NCBI GenBank assembly: GCA_023091735.1
Contig: JALKBU010000414.1
Span: 1 to 41,828 of the forward strand
DNA length: 41,828 bases
Source of the DNA: Trichomonas tenax
Lineage: Eukaryota > Parabasalia > Trichomonadida > Trichomonadidae
Reading direction: 5' to 3'
A program made the position numbers and the translations under genes. Shown piece by piece: positions 9,487 to 20,008 of this stretch. The notes beneath the pieces are model-generated. The model was not told the DNA's origin and did no database searches. It worked only from the letters and a program-made list of their open reading frames with translations. How positions within the stretch are numbered: position 1 is the first letter of the stretch; every line of letters starts with the position of its first letter.

Positions 9487-10746
9487 AATATTGAAACAAA
9501 AGCCGAAAGTTTTCAAAAGTTTACATTGAAATTGTAAAAAAAATTGATGCTATTTTTTTGTGATTTGGCAGCAAAAATAGCTTAAGCAGTGAGTTGCCTA
9601 GCGAAAATCGCCGAAAAATTCGAAATTTATTGTTGATAAATGTCTTCAAAATCGATAATTTTTTTTCATTAAAATAGCTCTAAGTCTCTATTTCAATGAA
9701 AAAAATGCAACAAAAGCATTTATGATTAAAAAAATTAAATAATCTTTTGTTAAAAAGGGTGAGATAAAGCTGAATGCGATGATGATAATATGATGACTTA
9801 TCACCTGCATACGTATCCTATTAAATATCAATACTCAATCTGTTCATTTTTAATAATCCTGATTTTATCTCGTTATTATTCACTTGATTTGTCCATTTTC
9901 AACGCAGACAAATCAGTGTCTACTAAATGTTGGACTTACAGGATAAAAATGTGTTGCTTTTTATTCGCAAAATATTTAATCTTAATTTACAATCCTTACT
10001 TTTCATCCACGCAGCATGCAAACAAAATGAGTAATGATAACCCGTCAGTTAACATCAAAATAAATCAAGATTTTTTTTGATATAATATTGAATAATATAT
10101 TTTTCATGCTTTATATATCCACAGCATTTTAGATTGGAAAATTTTTCATTTGCCACCAAAATTAGACCTTAAATATTCATACTGGTGGAGAAAAATCGAG
10201 ATGTTTGAGTAGGCGTAGAAAATTCAGTGACGCCAGATTCATAAGTTTTCAAATATGATGGTTTTCAGAAGAAATGCTTAATAATAATGAAGTTTCAAAA
10301 CAGTGCTTTTCATTTAATAGATTCATACGCTGATATAAAACAACTTCAAAATGAAAACACATTTTTCAAAATTGATTTGTTCGAATTTTAAACCAGCAAA
10401 AAGATAGTATAGTTTTTTATCTATTATACAACAGTATTAAAATTTGTGTATTTGCTATTAATCATCAAAAAAATAGTAAAAGTTGTGTAAATTTTAAATG
10501 TTTTTAATTTTTTTTATTTTTATAAAAAGTTAATGCAATATTACAAAAAGTTGTTTGAAATGTTTACAAAATTTATCACTTTTGACCTATAAAAATTTCG
10601 AAGATAAATAACGTGAACTAAGCAAAACTTTGACGACAAATAGATATGAAACATGATATACATATAGAATATGCAATAAAGGTGAATAATAAGAATAAAA
10701 TGTGTCAAGCTAAACCAAGAAAAGTGACGTTTGGCCTTTCTTTCCA
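9487..10746. other. Long AT-rich intergenic region
   Basis: About 1.2 kb between two divergently transcribed genes. It contains long A/T runs and a few short frames with no protein-like features. The promoter of the uL13 gene must lie at its right end. I see no canonical TCAYTW immediately before that ATG; a pyrimidine-rich TTTCTTTCCA directly precedes it. Confidence 0.5.
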
Positions 10747-11349
10747 ATGTCTGCTCCAGTCGTTATCGATGCTAAGGGCCACGTCCAGGGCCGCCTTGCC
10801 GCCGCTGTCGCTAAGCAACTCCTCAAGGGTCGCAAAGTCGTTGTCGTTCGCTGCGAGGAGATCGAGCTTAACGGCAAGCACAAGTTCACAGTCCACGAGT
10901 ACGAGCGCTTCCTTAACAAGACAACAAACTCAAACCCACGTGATGGTCCATTCCACCAGCGTGCTCCACACGAGATCTTCGCTCGTGCTGTCCGCGGAAT
11001 GCTCCCATACAAGTCCCACCGCGGTGCTGAGGCTTTCGGCAACCTCAAGTGCTTCGAGGGCGTCCCAGCCAAGTACGTCAACTTCAAGCGCGTAGTTGTT
11101 CCACATGCTCTCCGCTGCGTCTCCATCCACACAGATCGCCCAACAACAAAGCTTGGCAAGCTCTCCACAACAATGGGCTGGAAGTACGGCAAGGTTGTTG
11201 CTGACCTTGAAGAGAAGCGTAAGGCCGATTCTGCCAAGTACTTCGAGGCTAAGAAGGCTCAGCTTGAGAAGAAGGCCGCTGCTATTGAAAAGGCCAACAA
11301 GCAACTCGGTGCTGCTGCTGTCAAGTTCCTTGAGACATTCACAGAATAA
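10747..11349 (+). CDS. RPL13A: 60S ribosomal protein L13a (uL13)
   Basis: A full-length 200-residue uL13 family protein, a large-subunit ribosomal component. It begins PVVIDAKGHVQGRLAAAVAK, the family's typical start, and contains FHQRAPHEIFARAVRGMLPY, which holds the conserved RAP and RGMLP motifs. The C-terminal helix is Lys/Ala-rich, as in eukaryotic L13a. Codon use is strikingly different from its neighbours: C-ending codons (AAC, TTC, GTC, CTC) dominate and GC content is well above the surrounding DNA, as expected for translational selection on a highly expressed gene. The stop is TAAA, which also fits the trichomonad polyadenylation signal UAAA overlapping the stop codon. Confidence 0.97.
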   Translation: MSAPVVIDAKGHVQGRLAAAVAKQLLKGRKVVVVRCEEIELNGKHKFTVHEYERFLNKTTNSNPRDGPFHQRAPHEIFARAVRGMLPYKSHRGAEAFGNLKCFEGVPAKYVNFKRVVVPHALRCVSIHTDRPTTKLGKLSTTMGWKYGKVVADLEEKRKADSAKYFEAKKAQLEKKAAAIEKANKQLGAAAVKFLETFTE

Positions 11350-11622
11350 ATTTTCCTTTTTTGGATTGTACCTTGTACAATGTTTTTCTTTATCCAAATC
11401 ACTTCAAATTCTTTCTACAAATCAATCATTTTAAAAGATATCAAAAATATTATTTTTATTGATTTCCATTAAATGTAATATCAATTATATAATTATGATC
11501 TATATCAATTTTCAAAGTATATAATTGCTTTATTTCAATATTTTTTGAAACAATTAAAAAAAGGGTGATAATTAAGAAAGTTGAAACTATAAAAGATTTA
11601 AAATTAAACTGTATAAGAAAAA

Positions 11623-13713
11623 CTATATAAGTTCTTTGTCTGTAAGGATTTCTGCGTAGCTGTCTGTTGGTAGAGAGTTCTTCTTCATCTTGTATTTGAT
11701 GACGCACGAAACAATCCATATGATAAGTAGCAATGTAACACCTACACCTATTAGAATAGGTATGATCTTCGATGATAATTTGTAGTGACCGAGGTGAATT
11801 CCTTTCCAGATGTATTCCTGCTCCTTACTTGTTTTACTCTCTGAGACATAGTTCTTCCATGCTTCAGAGTCTGGGAGCTTGAGCTGGATGCGCATCTTGC
11901 TGGAACTGAAAACATTGGTGTGGAATGTTTTAGGAGATTTGCTGCCAAGAGAAATCTCATTGAGCAGTTCGCATCCAAGGAATATATCCGCTGATGTTGG
12001 ATCGACAGTCTTTAGACTTGCCAAGTCAATTGCTTCCAAGCTAGAACATCCAGCGAAATGTTTGTCGCCTTTGAGCTCAACGATATTTGTTACGTTAACA
12101 TGCTTCAGTCTTGTGCAATTAATGAAGCACTCGGCATTGGCAATTGTAACACTTGGCAAGTTAATGATGACTAAGAGTGTATTGCTGAACACTCTGTAGT
12201 GAAGTTCATTGAGAACATTGAAAATAATCCTCGAGAGATGAATGCATTGATCGAAGCATTCTTCTCCAACAAATTTTGCACGTGGGAAATTAATAGCAGT
12301 GATGAGCTCGCATGACTGGAAAGCTCGAGGACCGAGGTATTCCGCAACAGGAAACGAAAGACTGTTCATGCTGTCGCAGTTCTTGAATGCAGCAGTGCTC
12401 ACATTGATGCATTGTGGAAATATAACTTTTTGGATCTTCGCGCAGTTCTCGAATGCTGATTCACCAACCTCTTGGCATTTCTCGTATTCAGCAGTTTCCA
12501 GTGAAGAACACGAATAAAATGCGTATTCGGAAATATTCACGACAACTGGGAATGCTACTTTCCTTAAAGAAGAGCAATATTCAAAGGCGTGAGGTCCAAC
12601 GAACTGAACTTGTTGACACTCAAATGACCGAAGATTTGAGCATTGAGAAAATGATTTAATTCCGACATTTGTTAATTTTGGTGCACTGAACTTAGAAAGA
12701 AAGAAGCAGCATTCAAAGTGACTACCAATGCCATTTTCATCTGTGAGAACCCTCAATTTAGGGAAGTTTGCTGATGAAATTTGCGTATCTGCGAATGCTG
12801 ACGAGTATATAATTTCGACATTCGAAAATTCAATACTTTTGAGGTCACGGCATGATTTAAATGCTGAATTTCCAATCTCATAACAAGTTTCAAATTCGGC
12901 ATTTTGAATTTTACTGTTTTCAAATGCTCTTGATCCAATGTATTCGAGATATGGGACTCCTAAACCTGCTATTGAAGATTCTATGAATGCAGAATCTTCA
13001 ATTCTCTTTAAAGAATTAAAATCAGTGAAAATAATGTTTCCTGATTGCTTAAATGACTCATATTTAAGAGACGCTACTTTTGGCACCATAATAATTTGTA
13101 AATTCGAACACTTGAGGAAAGTTTGAGCTTCAATAGAAGTGATTTTTGGTGCTGTGAATTTTTTGAGATTTGTACAGCCGCTGAAGTACCCACCAATGTG
13201 TAGATCGACCGTTGTGTGTTGGTTCTCTAATTCGTTAAATTCGATCTCTGCAAGACTTCTGCAATCGAGAAACGCGAAAGGATGAATCGTTTTGAGGTTT
13301 GGAAGCGAAGCATTGGTGAGCATTGTGTCGTTCTTGAAAACACTTTGATTTAAAATTTCGACACTTTCAAATGAAACAATTGTGAGATTCGAACAGTTAG
13401 CAAATGCATTATCTCCTAATGCAATTGCGCCTGATATGTTTACTATTGAAATTGTTTGATGATTTTCGAATTTTGAATTTGGAATCGAACCATTAAAGCT
13501 TTCTTTTGCGATTTGTAATACAACAAGGTTCTCAAAATCCTCTGGAATGAAGTGGTCCATGTCCAATTCTCCTTCCAGAACAATAAATTGTGAAATATTT
13601 GTTTCATCAATCGAATTTTGATCAATTATAGACGTGAGATTTTCACCATCGTATGTAATATTGTCCATTATCACTTTCATCGAAACCGCTAAAGTGAAAA
13701 ATAACAATAACAT
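11623..13713 (-). CDS. BspA-like leucine-rich repeat surface protein
   Basis: A 696-residue type I membrane protein of the BspA-like LRR family (LRR_5, TpLRR type), greatly expanded in trichomonads and tied to cell surface and host or bacterial adhesion. Residues about 35-620 are tandem units of about 23 residues of the form FxxCxxLxxIxFPxxxxIxxxAF, each with the recurrent AF and Cys/Asn positions. A transmembrane helix is at about 650-672, followed by a 24-residue tail (KYKMKKNS... to DKELI). The first 18 residues (MLLLFFTLAVSMKVI...) look like a signal peptide. However, a TCACTTT initiator lies inside that segment, so translation may start at Met12 (13680) and omit it. The upstream region holds TGACATGTAA-type motifs. 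Confidence 0.9.
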   Translation of the reverse strand: MLLLFFTLAVSMKVIMDNITYDGENLTSIIDQNSIDETNISQFIVLEGELDMDHFIPEDFENLVVLQIAKESFNGSIPNSKFENHQTISIVNISGAIALGDNAFANCSNLTIVSFESVEILNQSVFKNDTMLTNASLPNLKTIHPFAFLDCRSLAEIEFNELENQHTTVDLHIGGYFSGCTNLKKFTAPKITSIEAQTFLKCSNLQIIMVPKVASLKYESFKQSGNIIFTDFNSLKRIEDSAFIESSIAGLGVPYLEYIGSRAFENSKIQNAEFETCYEIGNSAFKSCRDLKSIEFSNVEIIYSSAFADTQISSANFPKLRVLTDENGIGSHFECCFFLSKFSAPKLTNVGIKSFSQCSNLRSFECQQVQFVGPHAFEYCSSLRKVAFPVVVNISEYAFYSCSSLETAEYEKCQEVGESAFENCAKIQKVIFPQCINVSTAAFKNCDSMNSLSFPVAEYLGPRAFQSCELITAINFPRAKFVGEECFDQCIHLSRIIFNVLNELHYRVFSNTLLVIINLPSVTIANAECFINCTRLKHVNVTNIVELKGDKHFAGCSSLEAIDLASLKTVDPTSADIFLGCELLNEISLGSKSPKTFHTNVFSSSKMRIQLKLPDSEAWKNYVSESKTSKEQEYIWKGIHLGHYKLSSKIIPILIGVGVTLLLIIWIVSCVIKYKMKKNSLPTDSYAEILTDKELI
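13691..13697 (-). promoter_or_regulatory. Initiator-like TCACTTT inside the BspA signal-peptide codons
   Basis: The minus strand reads TCACTTT, with its A at 13695 lying 15 nt before an in-frame ATG at 13680. Spacing and sequence fit trichomonad initiators better than anything before the ATG at 13713. It may be a real alternative start site or a chance match. Confidence 0.35.
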
Positions 13714-14319
13714 CGATGGCGAAAATTAAAAAATTATGTCCAACCATATCAGAATAAATGATCCCATTAACAACGTTTTATAGGAATATCGCTGTTAAAT
13801 ACTGCCTTTGCTGTATGAATATGGACAATTTTACTAAAATAAACAAAATTAATGCAGAAAATACCTTCATTATATATGTGCTTACCAAAAATCAGTGAAA
13901 AATAGTCCATTTCCATTCAAAAATTGGATCATATAAAATTTTGACACGTAAATTCCAAGATTTTTACATGTCAAATATCACAATTCTTTTCAAGAAAAAA
14001 GTAACTTTAGTCATCTATACGATGACTATTATTATATCATTTGTCTCACTCTTTTACAAAAATATGTCCCTTGTTGCATTTTTCGATGATATTATGTTCA
14101 AAGACATGAATTTCAATATTTTCGAGCAAACTGTGATTGAAACTCTATCATATAAATTTGTTCTGGTTAGATAGAGCATCAAGAACATTGCCGAATGTTT
14201 CTTTTTGTTCTGGAATGATTTTTTGAATGAATCAATATTTACTAGAAACAACATAAATGTTAAAGTTCTTATTATTATATGTGCTAGCATCATATAAATA
14301 AAGTTGTATGTGATGCTCA
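13714..14319. other. Intergenic spacer with TGACATGTAA-type motifs
   Basis: About 600 bases. It carries TTGACACGTAAA at 13941-13952 and TTACATGTCA at 13964-13973, about 230-260 bases upstream of the BspA-like gene. No supported gene: the short frames near 14000-14300 lack protein character. Confidence 0.5.
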
Positions 14320-15177
14320 TTAAATATTGTAGGAATTTAATTCAAACATCGAAGCAAGGCAATATGATTCTACTTCTTCCCACAAAATATAGTACCTCTC
14401 ATGTGCATTTTCAGATTCTTGCACAGCTGTTGTGTAATCTGGTGATTGGAAATAATTCAATAATTTCTCAGTTATGGGATAAGCTTGTTCCTCTCCTTTC
14501 CATTTCACCTGCTCTCCATTCTCGCGCAAAAATCCTAAACATATAGCCCATGAAACAGCAGCTAGGCCTCGCGTTCGAATGTCTTGAGCTAAATCACGTT
14601 TAATAGCACGAAAAATGCCCTCAAAATCGGGATCTAAAAACGTAAAATCATCATAAATAAAAGCATTATGAAAGTGCTCAGGAGTGTTAACAATCCCATC
14701 TCTTTGGTTCTGGAGACATAGATGATGAAGCATCGCAAGCACATGCCTTGCAGCACCAGTTCCAGGATATCGCTGACCTGGAAATCGATCACGCCTTGTG
14801 TTACCTAAAGGATCTTGACATGAGAGCCATTTGACGTATAAAAGATTAAGCGGTTCCTGCAGTAATGTTTTAAGAATCATTTTTTCCCTTTCCTGTTTCT
14901 TTCGGGTCAGTCAATATCCACAAACTTGTAATGAGAGGGATGCAATATGATTGTCCTTTTCTTCCAATTGGCGTCTGAACACGTAAGCGATGAGTGTGAA
15001 ACAATCGCTTAAGTCAAATTCAACGTACCAATCTGAATATCCCATTCTCTGGAGATCACTGTTAAGATTGCAGCTCCTTATTATGTCTGTGCACTGCTCA
15101 ATCGCGTATTTACCTAAATATAGAGAATTGAAACAACTATTGTCGCTCAAAATTTTGAGCGATATCGAATTTGACAA
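14320..15177 (-). pseudogene. Bacterial-like gene of unknown function, interrupted by in-frame TGA
   Basis: Two frames in the same phase are separated by one TGA at 14911-14913. The upstream part covers 15177-14914, begins only with TTG directly after a TGA, and has one late ATG (15045). The downstream part has an ATG at 14880 and 186 residues. The downstream part looks like a conserved globular protein with RRDRFPGQRYPGTGAARHV, QRDGIVNTPEHFHNAFIY and TRGLAAVSWAICLGFLRENG. I cannot name the family; the style resembles bacterial hypothetical proteins. Base composition is less AT-rich than the flanks. Lack of an early ATG plus the internal stop suggest a decayed, possibly laterally acquired, gene. 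A shorter functional product from 14880 remains possible. Confidence 0.55.
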
Positions 15178-15285
15178 TCAACTCTACATGACAAAAATTT
15201 AATTAATTTCAAAATTCTGAGAACTTTTTTTTGTGTGTCAGATTCGAGAAAATTTAATCCAAAGAAAATTGACATTAAAAAAAAA

Positions 15286-16518
15286 ATGAATATTAAGAGA
15301 ACAAGAGTCTGGCTTATAATAGCAAGCTTAGTCGTAGCTACTCTGTACATTGCATTACTGTACCTATTTTCTGACGCTCGTTACAAGATGTATTTAGCGA
15401 TTATTACAATTTCGATTAATATTTTCATAAGATTTAGCTCATTTAGCTTCTATAGATGTATCGAAAAGATGACGGATAATGGAGATGTCAAGATGCTGCG
15501 TTGGTTACTTGTTGTAATTATTATTTTAAACATATTCTGTTCTGTCATTAAGTTCTTCCCGAACGCCGAGCCACTATTTACCAAGTACCTACATGAAGGA
15601 TATTTTAGCCAAGCTCTCCCTGTAGGCATTGCTTTAATTGTTGGAGCTCTCATATTTGGTGTAGGAATGGAACTCGCTTCGGGATGCATCCTTGGAACCC
15701 TTACTGGGATTGGAGATGGTTCTCCGAAGTCTTTCATTGCAATCGTTACATCTATTATAGGATCTACCGTAGGGACTATGGATCCTGTTTATACGTGGTA
15801 TTCCGGACTCCCAAGGACTGTTAAGTCCATGAAAGTTCATTTTGGCATCATGCTTGCCATTCTAATAGGATTGGTATTATTGACGGTATTCGCTGAGAAG
15901 ATGGTTATGTCCTACAAGAAAACATACTCAAGTCCTGAAAATGTTTTGGTCGATAAGGATGCTGAAACGCCGAGATGCAATCCCACGAATATTCAAAGAG
16001 CTGTTTCTGCTGCAACAGCAATATTAGCAGGATGTGGCATGGGCATATACTATCTTCTCTACGGATCAATGATGAATCTGGAAGAGGGATTGCCAATATT
16101 TGGTGCAAGAATCCTCCAATTCTGTGATTTGCATCCGGAAAGCTGGAAATACTTCAGTGGGCGAACCATCTCCAGTAATTTCTTGACAAATGCTGCCATT
16201 GTTTCAAATATTGGCTTGGCAATTGGTGCATACATCGCAAATACTTTAATGGGGACAGCAGGAGACGTCGAAAAACCCGGTTTTGTCGAATGTATAAGAG
16301 GTGCAATCGGTGGTTTCTTAATTGGTTTAGGTTCAAGAATTTCGAATGGTTGCACAGTCAGCTGTGTTATAGGAGGCTTAGCTTCTTCTTCTCTTCATGG
16401 CCTTCTTTGGCTAATTTGTGCTATAATTGGATGCTACGTAACTTTGAAACTTAGAAGAGCCCTTAGCTTTTCTAAGAAAGAATCAACTGACGTCGAAGCT
16501 TATGTACAGCTTCCGTAA
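15286..16518 (+). CDS. YeeE/YedE-family membrane transporter
   Basis: A 410-residue polytopic protein of the YeeE/YedE (TsuA-like) family, whose bacterial members import thiosulfate or other sulfur compounds. The family's two half-repeats are visible: GVGMELASGC (residues 125-134, Cys134) with following GTLTGIGDGSPKSF, and GLGSRISNGCTVSC (347-360, Cys356 and Cys360) with following GGLASSSLHG. About nine to ten hydrophobic segments are present, and the N-terminus is basic. The frame opens at a GTG (15235), but the first ATG is at 15286, used here. It diverges from the decayed bacterial-like gene only about 110 bases away. The family is mainly prokaryotic, so lateral gain is plausible. The true substrate is not shown by the sequence. 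Confidence 0.85.
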   Translation: MNIKRTRVWLIIASLVVATLYIALLYLFSDARYKMYLAIITISINIFIRFSSFSFYRCIEKMTDNGDVKMLRWLLVVIIILNIFCSVIKFFPNAEPLFTKYLHEGYFSQALPVGIALIVGALIFGVGMELASGCILGTLTGIGDGSPKSFIAIVTSIIGSTVGTMDPVYTWYSGLPRTVKSMKVHFGIMLAILIGLVLLTVFAEKMVMSYKKTYSSPENVLVDKDAETPRCNPTNIQRAVSAATAILAGCGMGIYYLLYGSMMNLEEGLPIFGARILQFCDLHPESWKYFSGRTISSNFLTNAAIVSNIGLAIGAYIANTLMGTAGDVEKPGFVECIRGAIGGFLIGLGSRISNGCTVSCVIGGLASSSLHGLLWLICAIIGCYVTLKLRRALSFSKKESTDVEAYVQLP

Positions 16519-16974
16519 CTTGGATCAAATGATTTGTTAATCATTGATTAATTTGTTTATCTCTAAACTTTTTTATTTGTATCTTAGCTTGAATGTTTCT
16601 TGATTTCGGTTTCTCTTTTAATGGTTTAGAAACGAAAGTTGATGAAAAATGTTGAATTTTCATGAAAAATACGATTTTGTCAATCCAAAGTTTTAGTAGT
16701 GGATGATATTCGAACTGGAACCTCCAATGAATGTTGTATCAACAGCAGGAAATCACCATTCAGACTTTGATTGGTAAAATACATTTATGACGGCGGTTGG
16801 CGTCATAGAGTTTTTTAAAATGTGACGATTTTGATGTCAAGTAAAGTATCATTTTGACACGTAAATATTAATATTTAATTTTTCAAAAATGAATTTTTTA
16901 ACTTGAAGAAGAAGAAGATGGAATGTAAGAGCCGTAGCAACACTCACAACAACAACTATAATATTATATCATCG
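16519..16974. other. Intergenic, nothing certain
   Basis: AT-rich spacer downstream of the YeeE/YedE-like gene, containing a TGACACGTAA variant at 16855-16864. It may contain further unrecognisable remains of the surface-protein pseudogene that follows. Confidence 0.4.
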
Positions 16975-17530
16975 TGAATTGTCCGACATTGTGAGATTTC
17001 CGACGATTTGGATCCACCTTTCTGGTCTCATTGTGACAAAGCTGAAATTGAATATTGATGCACGTGCTAATCTGTACTGAGCGTCTGTAAAGTTATTATT
17101 TCAAATCAATGAGGATGAACTTGAGATGTTAATTATTGATAAATTAAATTGCGTGAGATCGTGATACTTTTGATCTAAATTTGTTCTTATTTTAACATTT
17201 TCTGCGTTGTACTTATATCAAACAGTGTGGAGTGAGGTATAGAAGATACGGTGGTACTGCGTGTCATTAGAAAATTGTTGGTTCGAAATTTGTATATTAT
17301 CATTACCCTTGTCAATGAGTATTACGCTGTAAGTCGAACAATTGAATGATGGGTTGTTGAAGCCGATTGAATAATATACCTTGGCTTTATCACTCGATCT
17401 TAATAATTATGAAGTTCTCAAATGAATAGAAGACACCATCTGTAACTTTTGATTCACTGATATCCGCTATATACGTTACACCTTCAAGAGTTTTCGCAAC
17501 CAAAACGCGGTTTGGTGGCAATTGTCGCGT
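16975..17530 (-). pseudogene. Degenerate fragment of a paralogue of the 20009-22354 surface protein
   Basis: The stretch aligns by eye, in the same order and orientation, with about 21170-21750 of the intact minus-strand surface-protein gene. Anchors are GATTTGGATCCA near 16998 (matches AATTTGGATCCA near 21202), GGGTTGTTGAAGCCGATTGA at 17351 (matches with one difference at 21573), ATAATATACCTT just after it, and CCTTCAAGAGTTTTCGCAAC at 17481 (matches CCTTCAAGGGAATTTGCAAC at 21711). Stops and small indels remove any open frame. It is a middle-third fragment lying 2.5 kb downstream of the intact gene, consistent with an old tandem duplicate that has decayed. Confidence 0.75.
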
Positions 17531-17567
17531 AATTATTATGGATGACTTTATGATTACGCAACAATTG
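17519..17567. repeat. Imperfect palindrome, 15-bp arms
   Basis: CAATTGTCGCGTAAT (17519-17533) is matched by the reverse complement of ATTACGCAACAATTG (17553-17567) with one mismatch and a 19-base loop. It sits exactly where the pseudogene's similarity to the intact gene ends. Function unknown. Confidence 0.55.
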
Positions 17568-17798
17568 CAGCACTTTTTTGATTTTTACTTAATTATGTAT
17601 TGATAATGCTATACATGTAGATTCATCAAAAACCGACTCGGGAAAGTCGTTGATATGTTTATACGTCAGAAATATTATACAAGACAAATGGATTTTGACA
17701 TATTGTGCCTTGTAAAATATATTTTACACGGCATTTTCTGTTTCAAGTGGCAGAAAAAAATCAGCTGATAATTTTATTTTTCGAAATCGAGGAAATAT

Positions 17799-17966
17799 AT
17801 GGTTTGTGTGAAGCGAGAAATACTAAGTGACATCAACTATGATTTTGAAATTGAAATATTTAAGGCCAGACTTGCATCTGATGTAAACTATTCAAAAATA
17901 AAACCATATGATATGAAATTTTACTTTTGCAGGAAGCTTAGAGAAATCTGGTCTGAATTTGAATAA
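17799..17966 (+). CDS. Possible small ORF, 55 aa
   Basis: An ATG frame of 55 codons ending in TAA, with charged, protein-like composition (Lys, Glu, Asp, Tyr, Phe). No initiator precedes it and no family is recognised. It could be a remnant or a chance frame. Confidence 0.18.
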   Translation: MVCVKREILSDINYDFEIEIFKARLASDVNYSKIKPYDMKFYFCRKLREIWSEFE

Positions 17967-20008
17967 AAAAATTTTATATACCATGCTACTTCTATGTATA
18001 TGCTAGATGTCTGCGGTATCAGATTTTGATAATTTCATAATTTTTTTCAACTCAAAATAAATTCGCAAAATTCGAGTTCTGATGAATTATTTTAACCTTA
18101 TTTTCACAGCCCTATCTGATCGGTATTTTCATGATTTTCTTTGTTAGCTAATAACTATATTTTTTGGATCGTGGTATACATAGGAGATATCTTCTAATTC
18201 CTATTATTTACCTGAGAAACAGAAGGTCGAAATATGCTGAAAAAAGCCAGACTTGGATGTAAAAGTGAGATGTCTGTAAAGGACATTTATGCCAAAACAA
18301 GCACACAAAACACATTTGGTTAAAGTGTTTTATCTATTTTATCAACAAAAATCATTTATTTATGAGGAATAAAATTTTTCAAAAATTAAAATGTTTCCAT
18401 GTGAGCTCTTACGGATGTATTATGCGATTTAAATACCAACTGTAAACTTGTTAACTCTCAACATTGTTTTGTTAATAAAAATAAAAAATCAACAATTTTT
18501 TCAATGTTCAGATGGTTTTTCATAAGATAATCCGATATGAATATACAAAATGAGCATTCAGAAATCGGAATTTTTGCTTTATATGCTTATTTCAGTGGGT
18601 GCATACAAGGTATGGAACTCTTTATTTTCAAAACATTTTGGGTTGAAACTTTTGGCATAGCATCTATATGCATATAGGAACAATGTTTGCATGGATCGCA
18701 AATCTAAACAGTATCCCGAGATATGAAGCAATAAAGTCTCCATTATTGATAACCTTATTTTAGCGGACAGTTTTCGCTGTATTTAAACACTGAACAGAGA
18801 GTTTTATCATTTTCAAAGGAGCAGTACTACTAACAACAATCCAGAAATAATGTATTTATTGAGTGATTAAGTCTCGGTTATTTATACATCAAAAAAAGTG
18901 TATCAACTCTGGGGATCAGAACCAGATCAAACAAGTATGGACAAATATAACTCTTGTGTGATGCCATACATAGTTGTAGTTTTAAACATATATAATATCG
19001 TTTCATATTTTTCATTAACAATTTGATATCAGCTTATTATTGAGTAAATAGCAATATTTATTATAAATATATCACATGCCAACAACATAGTAACATATTA
19101 CAAATAATACAAGCTCTTAATTGAATAATTGTTCAGTATCTTTTTTTATAAATACACGAAATCATTGCGGAGACGACAATATACATAGATGCATGCACAT
19201 ATTACATGTTTTTAATGTGATACACCAACTTATACTCATAGCCTCCCAATGAATTTGCTGAAATTAATGATTAATAAAAATGAAGTATTCAAAAATAAAA
19301 ACGATGGAAAAATAATTAGCGTCATATATACTATTTTATTAATGTAAACAGTGTCAAATAAATTGTGAAAAAACGTGACTTTTAACCTTATTCATTTTTT
19401 TAAAATATGGTTTATTATAACATTTACATAATGATAATTTCGCCAATTTTGGTGGCTAAAAACCAAATTTGAGAGTTAAACACTTCTCATCAAAATGAGA
19501 ATCTGGTAATAAAACTAACATTGTTTAAATCTTCGCATTTATAAATAATTTCACTTAAATTGGCTATGCTATTTGTTCGACACTAAGAAAGAGTCGGTTT
19601 TCTATCAAATCTTATTTATATGAGGGAAAACTAATATTATATATTGTTGTTTTAAACATGTTGATTTGATTATTTTAATTTTTATTTTTCAAGAAGTCGA
19701 TTAATTCAATTTTACTAATATGAAATCAAATTTGCTATAATGTTATGTAATATCATGCACACATGTACTATTAGCTAATAAAGCAACATAACTCTCTAAA
19801 ACTCTACTTAATATGTTAATTCCAAAACTAATTTTTTAAAATTTAAGGAACTAAAGCCTCTTTCCTTTACAGTTAGACTCCAAATTTGATAGTAATCATT
19901 TTAAGCAAAGGTTGTTTTTTTAACAAATTTTGATAAGGAAGGAAAAATCATCAAAAAAATTTAAGGTGAATTATCGCTTTTACTTGCAAGTCGGGCCTTA
20001 AAAGAAAT
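17967..20008. other. Long AT-rich intergenic region
   Basis: About 2 kb with no supported gene, RNA gene or repeat. It lies 3' of the surface-protein gene on the minus strand. It may conceal further decayed duplicate sequence, but I could not align any by eye. Confidence 0.45.

Noticed and set aside
9790..10080. 96-codon plus-strand frame
   Set aside because: Isolated in an AT-rich spacer, with biased Ile/Tyr/Phe/Leu composition and no initiator or family likeness; probably chance.
10930..11434. Other frames overlapping the uL13 gene
   Set aside because: Shadows caused by its GC-rich codon use; uL13 is full length and unambiguous.
14911..14913. In-frame TGA as selenocysteine or recoded codon
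   Set aside because: TGA is used as the stop of other genes here, the upstream part has no early ATG, and no recoding hairpin is apparent; decay is the simpler reading.
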